Positions 31,931-43,225 of a DNA stretch of 64,000 nucleotides are shown here, one piece after another. The stretch comes from Solanum dulcamara (Eukaryota > Streptophyta > Magnoliopsida > Solanales > Solanaceae). Position 1 is the first letter of the stretch. Each line of letters starts with the position of its first letter. The notes below the pieces were generated by a model. That model did not search any database and had not been told where the DNA came from. It saw only the letters and a list, made by a program, of their open reading frames with translations. A program made the position numbers and the translations under genes. The stretch spans positions 23,389,097 through 23,453,096 of the forward strand of contig NC_077242.1 of assembly GCF_947179165.1 (NCBI RefSeq), in the 5' to 3' direction.

Positions 31931-33108
31931 CTGTTAGATGATAGGTATATGTGAACAACTTTTGAAACAGTAGGGGAATATATGAGCCATTTTTATAACG
32001 GTTGAAGTATATGTGAGCCACTTTTATGACTAGGGTATATCAGCTCTAAATGACAAAGTTGAGGGGCATATCAATTCATTTTTCCTTTTTCAAATTATTT
32101 GGCAAAATTGAAGATTAAACATCATTTCACATAGATATTATGATAAAACATTCATATCAATGATTATTTTTTATAAAAATGTCCAAAATACAAGGTGAGC
32201 AAATAAAAGTGAACAGAGAGCATATATTAACCGATCAACTTGAGTGGGTACATTTTCCTTGTCTCGTACCTCTAGAAAGTAATATGAAAGTGTCCTTCAT
32301 TGTTAGTTACTAAAATCTCGAGTGTATGATTGTGCTAATTGAAAAAAAAGAAAAAACATCTATCCAAAGTGGTCCATTTTTTTTCTACGTTCATGTACTG
32401 TGGACCACTAAAAGAAAACTCCATGTTTTTTATGTTTGCGTTCTATTGGAAAATTCAACAAAATGACACAACTGTTTCATATACTTGAGTGTTGATTGCA
32501 TAAATTTAGATTATTATGTGTCCTTAATATCTTATCTTCTAAAAGGTCCACAACAAATATTCAATTAGTCTTTATTAATAGATGATTTAATTTTTTTAAT
32601 TTGGAATATTATAATATACTTTCTCTTTTTTAATTTGTTTGTTTGATTTTGACTTGATATGTAATTTAAGAAAATATATATTTTTTAAAATCTTTGATTT
32701 TAAACTAAAGATATATATAATGGATCAAAAAAAACTTTAAATCTTGTGATTTTAAACATATCAGATGGAAAATTAAAATTAAATATTTTTTTTTAATTTA
32801 ATTTTTTTGTCTTTTAAAGAAATAAAACAAAATTGAGGGTAGGAGAAGGAAAAATGGGGAAGGAAATTGTAAAGTGAAGAATCAAGCCTAACCAATATAA
32901 GACTTATTTTTTAAAAAAAAATAAAAAAGTAAGACAAAGTAATTAAAACAAATGAAGAAGTTAAAATGAACTAATCTAACTTATGTATTAAATATTGGTA
33001 AAATGAAACATTCATATTAATTAAAGTGAAGTGCGCCTAGAGTAGTGCTGATTGAACCACTTTTCGCTTTACCCTCGGTTCCCAAAAGGTTAGAGAAAAA
33101 TTTGAAGT
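31931..33108. other. AT-rich sequence with dispersed repeat copy C; insertion site of Copia-2
   Basis: No gene. 32100-32600 is copy C of the dispersed repeat (AAAATGTCCAAAATACAAGG, CATTGTTAGTTACTAAAATC, CATCTATCCAAAGTGGTCCA). 33000-33108 (AGTGCGCCTAGAGTAGTGCT) matches 38900-39000, which is an uninterrupted relative of the Copia-2 target. Poly-T/A runs occur at 32600-32960. Confidence 0.6.
33104..33108. repeat. Left target duplication of Copia-2
   Basis: GAAGT precedes the LTR. AAAGT follows the element at 38575-38579. Four of five bases agree, and the related uninterrupted site near 38996 reads TTAAAAGTTATTTT, supporting AAAGT as the original. Confidence 0.7.
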
Positions 33109-33364
33109 TGCTAGAAAGTTAGTGGAATTTGGTTGTTCACTAATGAATTTTTTTATTCATGTGGGGCTCATTAAAAGTGGGCAATTCATTAGTTTTCTCT
33201 CTTTTTCTAGCTTATATATTGTCATCTCTTGGCATGGCAATATTTATACACACGCAGCAGAAAACAGAAAATACATACTTCCTCTAAATTCTCTCTCTCT
33301 CTATTTATTAATTTTTTTGTTACTGTTTCTCCTTTTAATTGTTAAACTAGTATATTTCTTAACA
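33109..33364 (+). repeat. 5' LTR of Copia-2 (256 bp)
   Basis: It runs from TGCTAGAAAG to TATTTCTTAACA. It contains a TATA-like CTTATATATTGTC near 33210 followed by a transcribed-looking CT-rich segment. At most mismatches with the 3' LTR the 5' copy has T where the 3' copy has C. Confidence 0.93.
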
Positions 33365-33382
33365 CGTTATCAGTACGAGGCT
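33365..33382 (+). promoter_or_regulatory. Primer binding site region of Copia-2
   Basis: CGTTATCAGTACGAGG directly follows the LTR. Copia-3 has the matching TGTTATCAGCACGA in the same place. The conserved core TTATCAG-ACGA marks the primer site in this family. I do not assign the tRNA. Confidence 0.65.
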
Positions 33383-33446
33383 TCGGCTATTTTTTTTCAA
33401 GGTAACAAAAAGTCGCAAGAGTTTTATTTAAGTTTATTTTCATAAA

Positions 33447-34429
33447 ATGACAAATATTTCAAAACTTGAATTTGTGGCTCTAGACATTTCTGGAAAAGGC
33501 TACTCCTCATGGGCACTAAATGCCGAAATTCATCTAGAATCGATAGGTCTGGCAGACACCATCAAAGATGATAACACGGCATCTAGTCAAGACCGTGCAA
33601 AAGCTATGATTTTTCTCCGCCACCATCTTGACGAGGGGCTCAAATTACAATATCTTACATTAAAGGATCCCCTGAAATTGTAGAAAAATTTAAAAGAAAG
33701 ATATGACCACCTGAAGTTGGTCATGCTTCCACAAGCACGTCATGACTGGTTAAATCTGAGACTAATGGACTTCAAAAATATAACTGAATATAATTCTGTC
33801 TTATTTAGAATTATAGCTTTGTTAAATTTATGCGGAGACGAAATCACTAAGCAAGATAAACTCAAAAAAACATACTCCACATTTCCACTCGCGAATATGC
33901 TCCTGCAGCAACAATATCGCGAAAAAGGTTTTACAAAATATTTTGAATTACTATCTCACCTTCTTATTGCTGAACGACATAATAAATTATTAATGAAAAA
34001 TCATAATAGTCGGCCCGTTGGTTCTTTGCCATTCCTAGAAGTGAATCAGGCAAATTATAACCAACGAGAAAGAGGTCATGGCCTCAGTCATGGTTGTGGT
34101 CATGGACGAAAAAGAAATTATAATCATGATACTCAGCTGGCACCGAGAAATGATCAGCAATATAAAGGCAGGGTAAAAACCAAAAGTTTTACCAAAGAAA
34201 AATTCAGAAAGTGTATGTCATAGATGTGGAGGTGTGGGGCACTGATCGCGGACTTGCAGATCGTCAAAACGCTTGGTTCAGCTATATCAGGCATCTTTGA
34301 AAAGGGCAAAAAATAATCCAGACTAATTTTATCTCTAAGGATAATATTGAGCCTATGCATTTGGATGTAGCTGATTTCTTTAATTTTCCAGAAGAAAATA
34401 TGAATATCGATAAAATTAACAATATGTAA
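33447..34429 (+). pseudogene. gag: Gag of Copia-2
   Basis: ATG at 33447 opens MTNISKLEFVALDISGKGYS and the SSWALNAEIHLESIGLADT capsid start. A Trp to stop change (TGG to TAG) occurs in LWKN near 33681. The frame resumes through RLMDFKNITEYNSVLFRI and LLQQQYREKGFTKYFELLSH, then RNYNHDTQLAPRNDQQY. A frameshift near 34190 precedes the zinc knuckle CHRCGGVGH-stop-SRTC, whose Trp codon is TGA. The end, MHLDVADFFNFPEENMNIDK, stops at TAA 34427-34429. Start and stop correspond to those of Copia-1. Confidence 0.9.
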
Positions 34430-34545
34430 ATAATTTTTCTTTTTATTTATTTGTACTAAATATTATGTTTGTATTTTTATAGTCCATGTAAATAAATAAA
34501 ATTTGTGTTATTTTAATACTTATTTTATTTTTTATTGAAGAAAAT
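34430..34545 (+). other. Conserved gag-pol spacer with splice-like ends
   Basis: About 115 nt of T/A-rich non-coding sequence separates gag and pol. It begins near ATATGTAAATAAT and ends TTTTTTATTGAAG before AAAATATGG. Copia-1 (about 30617-30737) and Copia-3 (about 48125-48300) have a spacer in the same place ending with TTGAAG or TATGAAG before A-rich ATATGG. The pattern resembles an intron with a pyrimidine-rich acceptor. Confidence 0.55.
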
Positions 34546-37500
34546 ATGGGAATGCCTCAAATCTTGTTTGGATCAATGATCAATCAAGATGATATTTGTG
34601 TAACTGATAGTGGAACAACTCATGCTATGTTTAAGGACGAGAAATATTTTTCCAATTTGCTTAGAAGAAAAGCTAATGTTACTACAATATCTGGTAATTC
34701 AAAAATGATTGAAGGCTCCAGAAAAGCTACTATAATTCTGCTTAAGGGGACAAAAGTTATTATAGAAGATGCATTATTTTCTTCTAAATCCCCAAGAAAC
34801 TTGTTAAGTTTTAAAGATATTCGCAAAAATGGATATCATATTGAGACACTAAATGAAATAAATACTGAATATCTTGGCATAACCAAGAGTGTCTCAGGCC
34901 ATAAATATATTTTGAAAAACCAACTTTATCATCTGGCATATATTATGTAAATATTAATGCAATTGAAGCACATATGATCGTAAACCAGAACTTTACTGAT
35001 CTAAACACATTTATGTTATGGCATGATCGAATAGGTCATCTTGGATCAATAATGATGAGACGAATTCTTGAAAATTCAACTAGACATCCGTTAAAGAACC
35101 AGAAGATTCTTACGAATGATGGATTTTCATGTGCTGCTTGTTATCAAGGAAAATTAATTGCCAGACCATCGACTCTGAAGGTCGGCATCGAATCTCCTGA
35201 CTTTTTAGAGCGTATACATGGAGATATATATGGACCTATTCATCCACCTAGTGGATTGTTTATATATTTTATGGTCATAATAGATGCATCATCTAGATGG
35301 TCTCATGTGTGCTTGTTATCATCTATCAACCCGGCGTTTGCGAAGTTGTTAGCATAAATAATAAGATTAAGAGCACAATTCCCAAATTATCAAATTAAGG
35401 CCATTCGCTTTGATAATGTTGGAGAATTTACATCCCAAGCTTTTAATGATTATTGCTTATCAATTGGGATAAAAATTAAACATCTTGTTGCTCATGTTTA
35501 TACTCAAAATGGTCTTGCAGAGTCATTTATAAAGCGCCTACAATTGATAGCAAGACCTCTATTAATAAAAATAAAATTGTCAATTATTGTTTGGGGTCAT
35601 GCTATCTTACATGCAGCAACATTTGTACGTCTCAGACCGATACATTATAATAAATACTCTCTTTCACAATTAGTATTTGGTCATGAGCCAAATATAGCCC
35701 ATCTAAGAATTTTTGATTGTGCGGTATATATGCTTGTAGGACCACCACAATGTACAAAGATGGGCCCTCAACGAAGGTTGGACATATATATTGGGTTTGA
35801 CTCACCCTCCATAATTCAATACCTTAAGCTGTTGACTGGAGACTTATTCACTGCTCGATTTGCAGATTGTCGGTTTGATGAAATAACTTTCCCACCATTA
35901 AGGGGAGAGAAAAAGAAATCCGAACAAAAAATTGTGTGAAAAATTTCGTCACTATCTCATTTTGATCCACACACCCGCTCATGTGAGCAGGAGGTCCAGA
36001 AGATCATTCACGTACAGAAAATAGCAAATCAAATGCGAGATGCATTTACTGATTTGAAATGGATAACTAAGTTATATATCCCTGTAGTGAATGTGCCTAT
36101 CCGAATTGATATCTCAAAAAGACCATTTGCTAGTATCATAGCTTCTGATGAAGCGTGGTAGACCATTGGGTTCAAAGGATAAAAATCCTAGAAAGAGAAG
36201 TGTGAGAAATAATAAAGATGATACTACACAAGAACCTTCTAAAGAAGGTCAAGATTTGAGTAATCCTAATATTCCTGAAGAAATCATTCAACCCGAGATT
36301 CAAGTGAATGAAGAACTTTCAATAAGTTCTACCGGTAATGAGATAAATTTAGATCGATCAAAAATCACGATTGATAATATTTTTGCATATAATATTACAC
36401 TTAACCTCATGCAAGATAGTGAAAGTCTTGAGCCTAAATCCATCGTAGAATATCGACGTAGATGTGATTGGCCAGAATGACAAAAGGCAATTCAATAAGA
36501 ATTAGATTCACTTGTTAAACGTGAGGTTTTTGGACCTGTAGTCCAAACCCCTAAAGGTGTAAAACCAATTTTTTATAAATGGGGTTTTGTGCGAAAATGA
36601 AATGAGAGAAATGAAATTGTAAGATACAAGGCACACCTTGTTACACAAGGATTCTCTCAAAGACCCGGGGTCAACTATGAAGAAACATATTCACCTGTTA
36701 TGGATGGAATAACATTTCGATATCTCATCAGTCTAGCTGTACGTAAAAATCTTGAAATACATCTAATGGATGTAGTTACAGCTTACCTTTATGGTTCACT
36801 TAATAATGAAATTTACATGAAAATCTCAGAAGAATTAAAATTGCCTGAAGCATATAATACGTCTCGGGAGATAAACTCAATAAAACTGCAAAGATCATTA
36901 TATAGTCTGAAACAATCAAGGTGTATATGGTATAATCGCCTTAGTGAGTACTTAATAAATGAAGGCTATATAAATGATGTTATTTGTCCATGTGTTTTTA
37001 TTAAGAAAACGAAATCAGAATTTGTTATACTCATCGTTTATGTTGATGACATAAATCTCATTGGAACCCCTGAAGAGGTCCAAAAGGCGATTGCGTATCT
37101 AAAGAAAGAATTTGAGATGAAAGACCTTGGAAAGATAAAATTTTGTCTAGGTCTGCAAATTTTACATTTAGCAAACGGGGTCTTTGTCCACCAATCTGCC
37201 TACACTGAAAAAATCTTAAAATGATTTTACATGGACAAAGCACATTCATTAAGTACTCCAATGGTTGTTCGATCACTTGAAGTGGAAAAAGATTCATTTC
37301 GACCTCAAGAAGATGATGAAGAACTTCTTGGTCCTCAAGTACCATATCTCAGTGCAATTGGTGCACTTATGTATCTTGATAATGCAACCAGACCTGATAT
37401 AACATTTTCTGTTAATTTGCTGGCAAGATATAGTTCATTCCCAACGCGAAGGCATTGGAACTGTATCAAGCATATTTTGCGATACCTCAAGGGTGCTATT

Positions 37501-38039
37501 GATATGAGTTTGTTTTATATTAACAAAGGTTGTGCAAAGCTTTTTGGTTATGCAGATGCAGGTTATTTATCAGACCCACATAAAGCTCGATCTTAGACAT
37601 GCTATCTATTTACATATGGAGGAACTGTTATATCATGATAATCTACAAAGCAGTCTATTATTGTTACTTCTTCAAATCATGCTGAAATAATAGCAATTCA
37701 TGAAGCAAATAGAGAATGTGTGCGGTTGAGATCAATGATACAGTTCATCAAAGAAAGATGCGGTCTAGAAAATGATGTTAAAGTACCCACAATTATATTT
37801 GAAGACAATGCCGCATGCATAGCTCAATTGAAAGGTGACATCTTTAAAGGAGATAGAACGAAACACATTTCACCAAAATTAATCTTCACACATGATCTCC
37901 AGAAGAATGGTGATTTGATGTACAACAAGTTCGTTCATGTGGTAATCTTGCAGATTTATTCACAAAGGCATTACCAACATCAACTTTTGAGAAATTAAGA
38001 TATAAGGTTGGAATGTGTCATCTCCAAAATATCAAATGA
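34546..38039 (+). pseudogene. pol: Pol of Copia-2: protease, integrase, RT, RNase H with many stops
   Basis: Protease: DSGTTHAMF near residue 25. Integrase: HHCC finger (WHDRIGHLGSIMM, FSCAACYQGKL), catalytic Asp in RIHGDIYGPI, Asp in RFDNVGEFTS and Glu in NGLAESFIKR, all retained, but a Gln to stop (CAA to TAA) follows KLLA at 35355. RT: LVTQGFSQRPGVNYEETYSP, VTAYLYGSLNNEIYMKISE and an intact YVDD box in VILIVYVDDINLIG. RNase H: GYADAGYLSDPHKARS, SNHAEIIAIHEA and IIFEDNAACI keep the acidic residues. Stops include Trp to TGA after DWPE, Arg to TGA after KILK and Gln to TAG after ARS. It ends CHLQNIK at TGA 38037-38039. Confidence 0.92.
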
Positions 38040-38311
38040 AGCTTTCATCATGGGGAGTAAAATACCCGTTGCACTCTTTTTTCCTTAACCAAGATTTTGT
38101 CCCATTGGGTTTTCCTGGTAAGGTTTTTAATGAGGCAGCACTCAAGACGTATTATCAGATATGTGTACTCTTTTTTTTCATTAGGCTTTTTCCCACTGGA
38201 TTTTTTTTCTAGTAAGATTTTAACGAGACACAATATAAATGGATGCTCAGAATGACTATGTATATTATTTCTTGTAAAGTGTTTTTATGGAGGCACATTA
38301 CACGTGGACAT

Positions 38312-38321
38312 CCAAGGGGAG
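38312..38321 (+). promoter_or_regulatory. Polypurine tract of Copia-2
   Basis: CAAGGGGAG lies immediately before the 3' LTR start TGTTAGAAAG. Confidence 0.88.
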
Positions 38322-38574
38322 TGTTAGAAAGTTAGTGGAATTTGGTTGTCCACTAATGAATTCTTTTATTCACGTGGGGCCTACTGAAAGTGGGCAACCC
38401 ACTAGTTTTCTCTCTATTTCTAGCCTATATATTGCCATCTCTTGGCATGGCAATATATATACACACTAGCAGAAAACAGAAAATACATACTTCCTCTAAA
38501 TTCTCTCTCTCTATTTATTAATCTTTTTGTTACTGTTTCTCCTTTTAATTGTTAAACTTGTATATTTCTTAACA
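38322..38574 (+). repeat. 3' LTR of Copia-2 (253 bp)
   Basis: It runs from TGTTAGAAAG to TATTTCTTAACA and includes GCCTATATATTGCC as a TATA-like box. It is followed by AAAGT (38575-38579), the right target duplication. Confidence 0.93.
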
Positions 38575-39578
38575 AAAGTTATTTTCTTCTTTTTTTCCAA
38601 TAATTTAAGGCAGAATTCATTGGTAGCCATTTAAGTTGACACCAATTTTCACTTAGACACTTCAAGTACCTTTTGTTCATTTTAAACACTTGTAATAGGA
38701 CTTTGTTGTGTCATTTTGACACTTTTTATTGACTTTGGCACATTGTGTGTTACACTCACTTTGAGCGCGTGAAAAACTTAAATTTTACATTTTTTTATTT
38801 TTTTCATTTAACTAAAAGAAAATAAAAATACTTAAAAATATACTCCCATCTTCTTCACCGGAGAAACGAGAAATTCAGATATGGTAACATGGAACATTCT
38901 TATTAATTAAAGTTAAGTGTGCCTAGAGTTGTGCTGACTGAGCCGCTTCTCGCGTTACCCCCGGCCCGGTGCCCACGAGGTTAGTGAGAAATTAAAAGTT
39001 ATTTTTTTTTAATAATTTAAACTATATTGTTATGAATATAAAAATGTATCATCATTTTAAAAATAGATTAATAAAAAATAATATTAAACAAACTAGAATA
39101 ACCCAAAATAGAATTTCGGTGTAGTATGAGAAAATTACGGCCATTTAACCTTGAAAAGTTGTTGTTGAGTTTGATGCATCTGCAAATGCGGAGTTTGGAC
39201 CACAAATGTGATATTCGTAAATGTAGTAAAGGTCCGCAAATATGGCAACCTTAGAATATTAAAAATCTGATTTCACCCTCATTCTTCAGAATCATTTGTG
39301 GAAGCTAGGGAGCTCAAACACATAGCACAATTATAAGATGCTCAACAGAAATCACAAAAATATGATTATGATAACTTTACGTAAATCTGTTGAATATTCA
39401 AACTTTTTTTTTAACGTAAATGTCATTTTATGTAGACTTAAATTGTGTTTTATGATTTACGGAGGCCTGTGTACGGGTCTCATGAAATTCGTATGCATTT
39501 TGGAGAAAAAAATAAAAATCTATAAATGGAAAACTTAAGAGCTTGTCAATATCAACATGAGTGATTTGGATGTTTAAG
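38575..39578. other. AT-rich flank containing the empty-site paralogue of Copia-2
   Basis: No gene. 38575-38630 continues the Copia-2 target. 38880-39105 (copy D) is a related but uninterrupted sequence: GTGCCTAGAGTTGTGCTGAC, CGAGGTTAGTGAGAAATTAA, then AAGTTATTTTTTTTTAATAA. Its right part (TATTGTTATGAATATAAAAA) also matches 28280-28360. 39106-39578 shows nothing recognisable. Confidence 0.6.
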
Positions 39579-39587
39579 TTGAAAATT
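39579..39587. repeat. Left target duplication of L1-type LINE
   Basis: TTGAAAATT is repeated at 43217-43225 directly after the poly(A) tail. Confidence 0.85.
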
Positions 39588-39588
39588 C

Positions 39589-42186
39589 GGCGACATTTTT
39601 GCCAAGGTTAGGGAATATGAAGAACTAGTGAAAATCGCCGAAGAAAATCTGATAGTATCCAATAATGAAGAGAATAGGATGCAATTGCATGCTCTCAACT
39701 CCGAATACATCAGATTTCTTAAAATTGAAGAAAACATTCTCAAACAAAAAACTCAGCTACATTGGTTCAAGGATGGAGATGCTAACACTAAGTATTTCCA
39801 TGCTTTAATCCGTGGTAGGAGAAGGCGACTTTTCATTCACAAGGTTACTAACGAAGAAGGGGATTGGATTCAGGGCGACGAGCACATTGCTAGAGCAGCT
39901 TGCGATCATTTTCAGCAAATATTCACAGGTGATCAATCTCCGATTCCGGAGAACATCTTGAATTACATTCCTAGAATAATCGCAGATGCTCAAAATGAAA
40001 TCCTTCAAGCCACGCCTACCATTGAAGAATTGAAACATGTGGTCTTCTCCATGAATCCTAACTCTGCAGCTGGTCCAGATGGTATGAATGGAAAATTCTT
40101 CCAAACTTGCTGGGAGATTATTTCGGAGGACCTACTAGCAGTCATTACTTCTTTCTTCGGAGGGTATGCTATGCCTAAATTCTTTTCTCATGCTTGTTTG
40201 GTCTTGCTCCCTAAGGTAGATCACCCCAACACACTCTCTGACTATAGACCCATTAGTCTCAGTAACTTCACCAATAAGATCATATCAAAACTCATTAGCC
40301 TCAGGCTTGCACCGATTCTTCCCGTTCTTATTTCTCCCAATCAATCTGGATTTGTAAAAGGAAGAAGCATCTCCGAAAATATCATGCTAGCACAGGAGAT
40401 TATCCACGATATCAGAAAGCCCGTTATTGGTGACAACGTGGTTATCAAGTTAGACATGGCCAAAGCATATGATAGAGTCTCCTGGTCTTATACTTGTCTG
40501 GTACTGAGAAGGATGGGCTTCGGTGAGACCTTTATTGATATGATTTGGCGAATCATGTCTAACAATTGGTACTCTGTTATTATTAATGGATCTAGACATG
40601 GTTTTTTCCATTCCACCAGAGGGCTCAAACAGGGTGATCCTCTTGCTCCCGCTTTATTCATTTTGGGAGCGGAGGTGCTTTCCAGAATGCTGAATAGTCT
40701 TCATAATTACCACTTCTATCATGGTTTTTATATGAAGAAAAGAGGCCCACAAATTAACCATTTGAGTTTTGCGGATGACGTTATCATCTTTTCCTCCGGA
40801 AGGAGGGAAATTCTTCAAATTATCATGAAGACCTTGACTCTGTATGAAAAGACATCGGGGCAGCTTATAAACAAAAATAAGAGACACTTCATGATGCATC
40901 CCAATGCACTCCAAGACAATGTGGAAACGGTGAAACAGGTTATGGGTTTCACTCAGAAGCATAGTCCCATCACCTACTTAGGATGTCCTCTGTACATTGG
41001 CAGGCAAAGAGTCATGTACTACACGAACATGGTCTCTAAGGTTGTCAACAGAATTAGAGGGTGGCACTCCAAAATCCTCAGCTACGGCGGTAGAGCTACA
41101 CTCGTGAAATACGTACTTCAGTCGCTCCCCATTCACCTTCTTTCGGCCATTACTCCCCCCCATACTACTCTCAAACAGATTGAGAGAGTTACCGCTGATT
41201 TTTTCTGGGGGTGGAAGGATAACAAAAAAAAATACCATTGGGCTTCATGGAAAAAACTTTGTTATCCATATGACGAAGGAGGTATTGGGTTGAGGAGAAC
41301 TACAGATGTGTGTAAATCTCTCCAGCTCAAGCAATGGTGGATCTTTAGAGCTAAACCAACGTTGTGGGGTGAGTTCCTTAGAGCCAAATACTGTCAGAGA
41401 GCCAACCCCATCAGAAAAAAATTCCATTCTGGCCAGTCGCTTGTATGGAAACACATGACGCACAACAAACACATTGCTGAACCTCACATTCAATGGAGGC
41501 TTCACTCGGGTTCGTGTTATTTTTGGTGGGACGATTGGCTAGGTATCGGCCCCTTAACCAACTATAGGCAGGAATTGGGAAACGCAAGCAACGCGAGGGT
41601 GGCTGATTTTCTTATAAATGGGCAATGGAACATCGATATGCTAAATCAGTTGGCACCAGTGCTACTCGTCCCTCTCATTACTTCTTCCACAATTCAGATG
41701 CAAGGAAACACACCCGATCAGGCCATTTGGAAGCCTAACACCAATGGGAACTTCACATGTTCCTCGGCATGGCAGGTTGTCAGGGAACACCGGACCAAGA
41801 CATTTTCCGACTATTACACTTGGCACAAAAACATTCCCTTTAAATGCTCTTTTTTGTTGTGGAGGGCTTTTAGAGGCAAGCTGCCAACGGAGGAAAAACT
41901 AACTGCATTCGGCTATGATTCCACTCCATGTTGTTGCTGCCATATTCCAGGTCCGGATACCATAGAGCACATTTTCAGCACTGGCTAATTCGCTAGGAAT
42001 ATTTGGCGCTACTTCTCAGATTTCCTAGGCATAAGGCATGAAGCCACACCCCTCAAACCTCTTGTTATGAGTTGGTGGCTTCGCAAGTACCGCACAGAAG
42101 CTCACAAACTTATCCTTCACTCCACCCCAATATTTATATGTTGGAATTTGTGGAAGAATAGGTGCGCGAGCAAATACGGGGGAAGA
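39589..42186 (+). pseudogene. LINE ORF2: RT and C-terminal Cys/His region
   Basis: The open frame reaches back to 39583 and is uninterrupted to TAA 41986-41988. It holds QLHWFKDGDANTKYFHALIR, the L1-type NPNSAAGPDGMNGKFFQTCW, LVLLPKVDHPNTLSDYRPIS, NQSGFVKGRSISENIMLAQE, RGLKQGDPLAPALFILGAEV and the catalytic box HLSFADDVIIF. The downstream WWDDWLGIGPL and FLLWRAFRGKLPTEEKL lead to CCCCHIPGPDTIEHIFSTG. After the stop the same frame continues FARNIWRYFSDFLGI to WNLWKNRCASKYGG, so the stop is a point change. A length change in the G run at 42178-42182 then shifts the frame into the RNase H. Confidence 0.93.
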
Positions 42187-42878
42187 GTTCTAGTTTGGCG
42201 AGAGTGAAATTTGCAATTTTCAAGGACATCTCAAATCTCCTTAGAGTCGCGTACCCCTATATCCATTGGCCCTCGAACTGGATCCACACCATCTCCTGTA
42301 TAGATAAGTGTACTCATGAGATGAAGATCACCCAAGTCTCGTGGATTAAGCCACAACTAGGTTTCGTCAAGCTGAACACTGACGGCAGTGCGTTGGGTAA
42401 TCCGGGGCCAACTGGGGGGGGTGGAATCTTAAGAGATCACATGGGTAAATTCATCTTCGCCTATGCCATACCGTTAGGGGAGGGAACCAACAATCAAGCC
42501 GAACTAGAGGCGGCAGTTTATGGGCTTAAATGGTGCATTCAAAAGGGCTTTCAGCACGTTATCCTAGAAGTTGACTCGGAGTTGCTCACTAAATGGATCA
42601 ATCATCAAACGAAACCTCCGTGGAGCCTTCACCAGGTAACTCATGACCTTGTTGTTATTTCCAAATTATTTGCTTTCTTTTCTTGTAGGCATGTATACAG
42701 GGAGGCAAACTTCACTGCGGATGCTCTCTCCAAGCACAGTCACATTCTTACCACTCCAGGCCACTACACCACCCTCCAGCAGCTACCTCCTGGTACTCGA
42801 GGATACTACATGCTAGATAGAGTCGGTCTGCCCAGCTTCAGACGGAGGAAGACCAAACGGATTAAAAAGCCTCCATGA
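42162..42878 (+). pseudogene. LINE RNase H domain and C-terminus
   Basis: It continues ORF2 in another frame from about 42183 (KSSSLARVKFAIFKDI). The type I RNase H fold is complete: LNTDGSALGNPGPTGGGGIL with the first Asp, NNQAELEAAVYGLKWCI with the Glu, LEVDSELLTKWI with the second Asp and REANFTADALSKHSH with the last Asp. The tail VGLPSFRRRKTKRIKKPP ends at TGA 42876-42878. The first ATG of this frame is not a true start. Plant L1 elements of this branch carry such a domain after RT. Confidence 0.93.
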
Positions 42879-43216
42879 TTTACTATTTCATTTTGCACCC
42901 TTGAATTGAGCACCCAATTACAGTGTCCCCCCCTTATTTATGCTTTCCTAGTTTCTTTGTGTCGAGAGGAGTCCTCTCCTTTAGGTGCATAGTTTCTAGG
43001 TTTTCTTTTCGTGTGCATGTATCGGGAATGAGTTGGCTGACCTTAGTAGGATGGCCGGCTTATGAACCACCATAGGATTGGAGGTTAGGTCTATGCCCCC
43101 TCCTTGTATTTTTTTCTGTTTTATGTATAATACAGCTTGGGGGTGAGTGGCTTAACCCCTGGCCGCGCACGAGAGGTGGGAGCCTCGTGTAGGGTCTATT
43201 CCCGAAAAAAAAATAA

Positions 43217-43225
43217 TTGAAAATT
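43217..43225. repeat. Right target duplication of L1-type LINE
   Basis: TTGAAAATT, matching 39579-39587. Confidence 0.85.

Larger units (their letters stand above)
33109..38574 (+). mobile_element. Copia-2: full-length Ty1/Copia retrotransposon (5.47 kb), inactivated
   Basis: It is bounded by two roughly 255-bp LTRs beginning TG and ending CA, with a primer site after the first and a polypurine tract before the second. The interior runs gag, protease, integrase, RT, RNase H, the order that defines Ty1/Copia. Multiple nonsense changes, most explicable as C to T or G to A, and a few frameshifts inactivate it. LTRs differ at about 19 sites by hand count over about 253 bp, so the insertion is some millions of years old under usual plant rates. 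Confidence 0.95.
39588..43213 (+). mobile_element. L1-type LINE with RNase H, 5'-truncated, poly(A) tail
   Basis: Bounded by a 9-bp target duplication and ending in A9 after TCTATTCCCG. It begins inside the linker that follows the endonuclease (GDIFAKVREYEELVKIAEEN), so ORF1 and the AP endonuclease are missing. RT, the C-terminal zinc-finger region and RNase H remain. Only one nonsense and one frameshift were seen in 3.2 kb of coding sequence, so it is among the youngest insertions here. Confidence 0.92.

Noticed and set aside
38930..38990. GC-rich stretch suspected to be a tRNA or plastid DNA insertion
   Set aside because: No cloverleaf could be drawn, and the sequence is a copy of the flank at 33030-33090.
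42162..42878. Stand-alone host RNase H gene
   Set aside because: It continues the LINE ORF2 after a one-base G-run frameshift and lies inside the target duplications.
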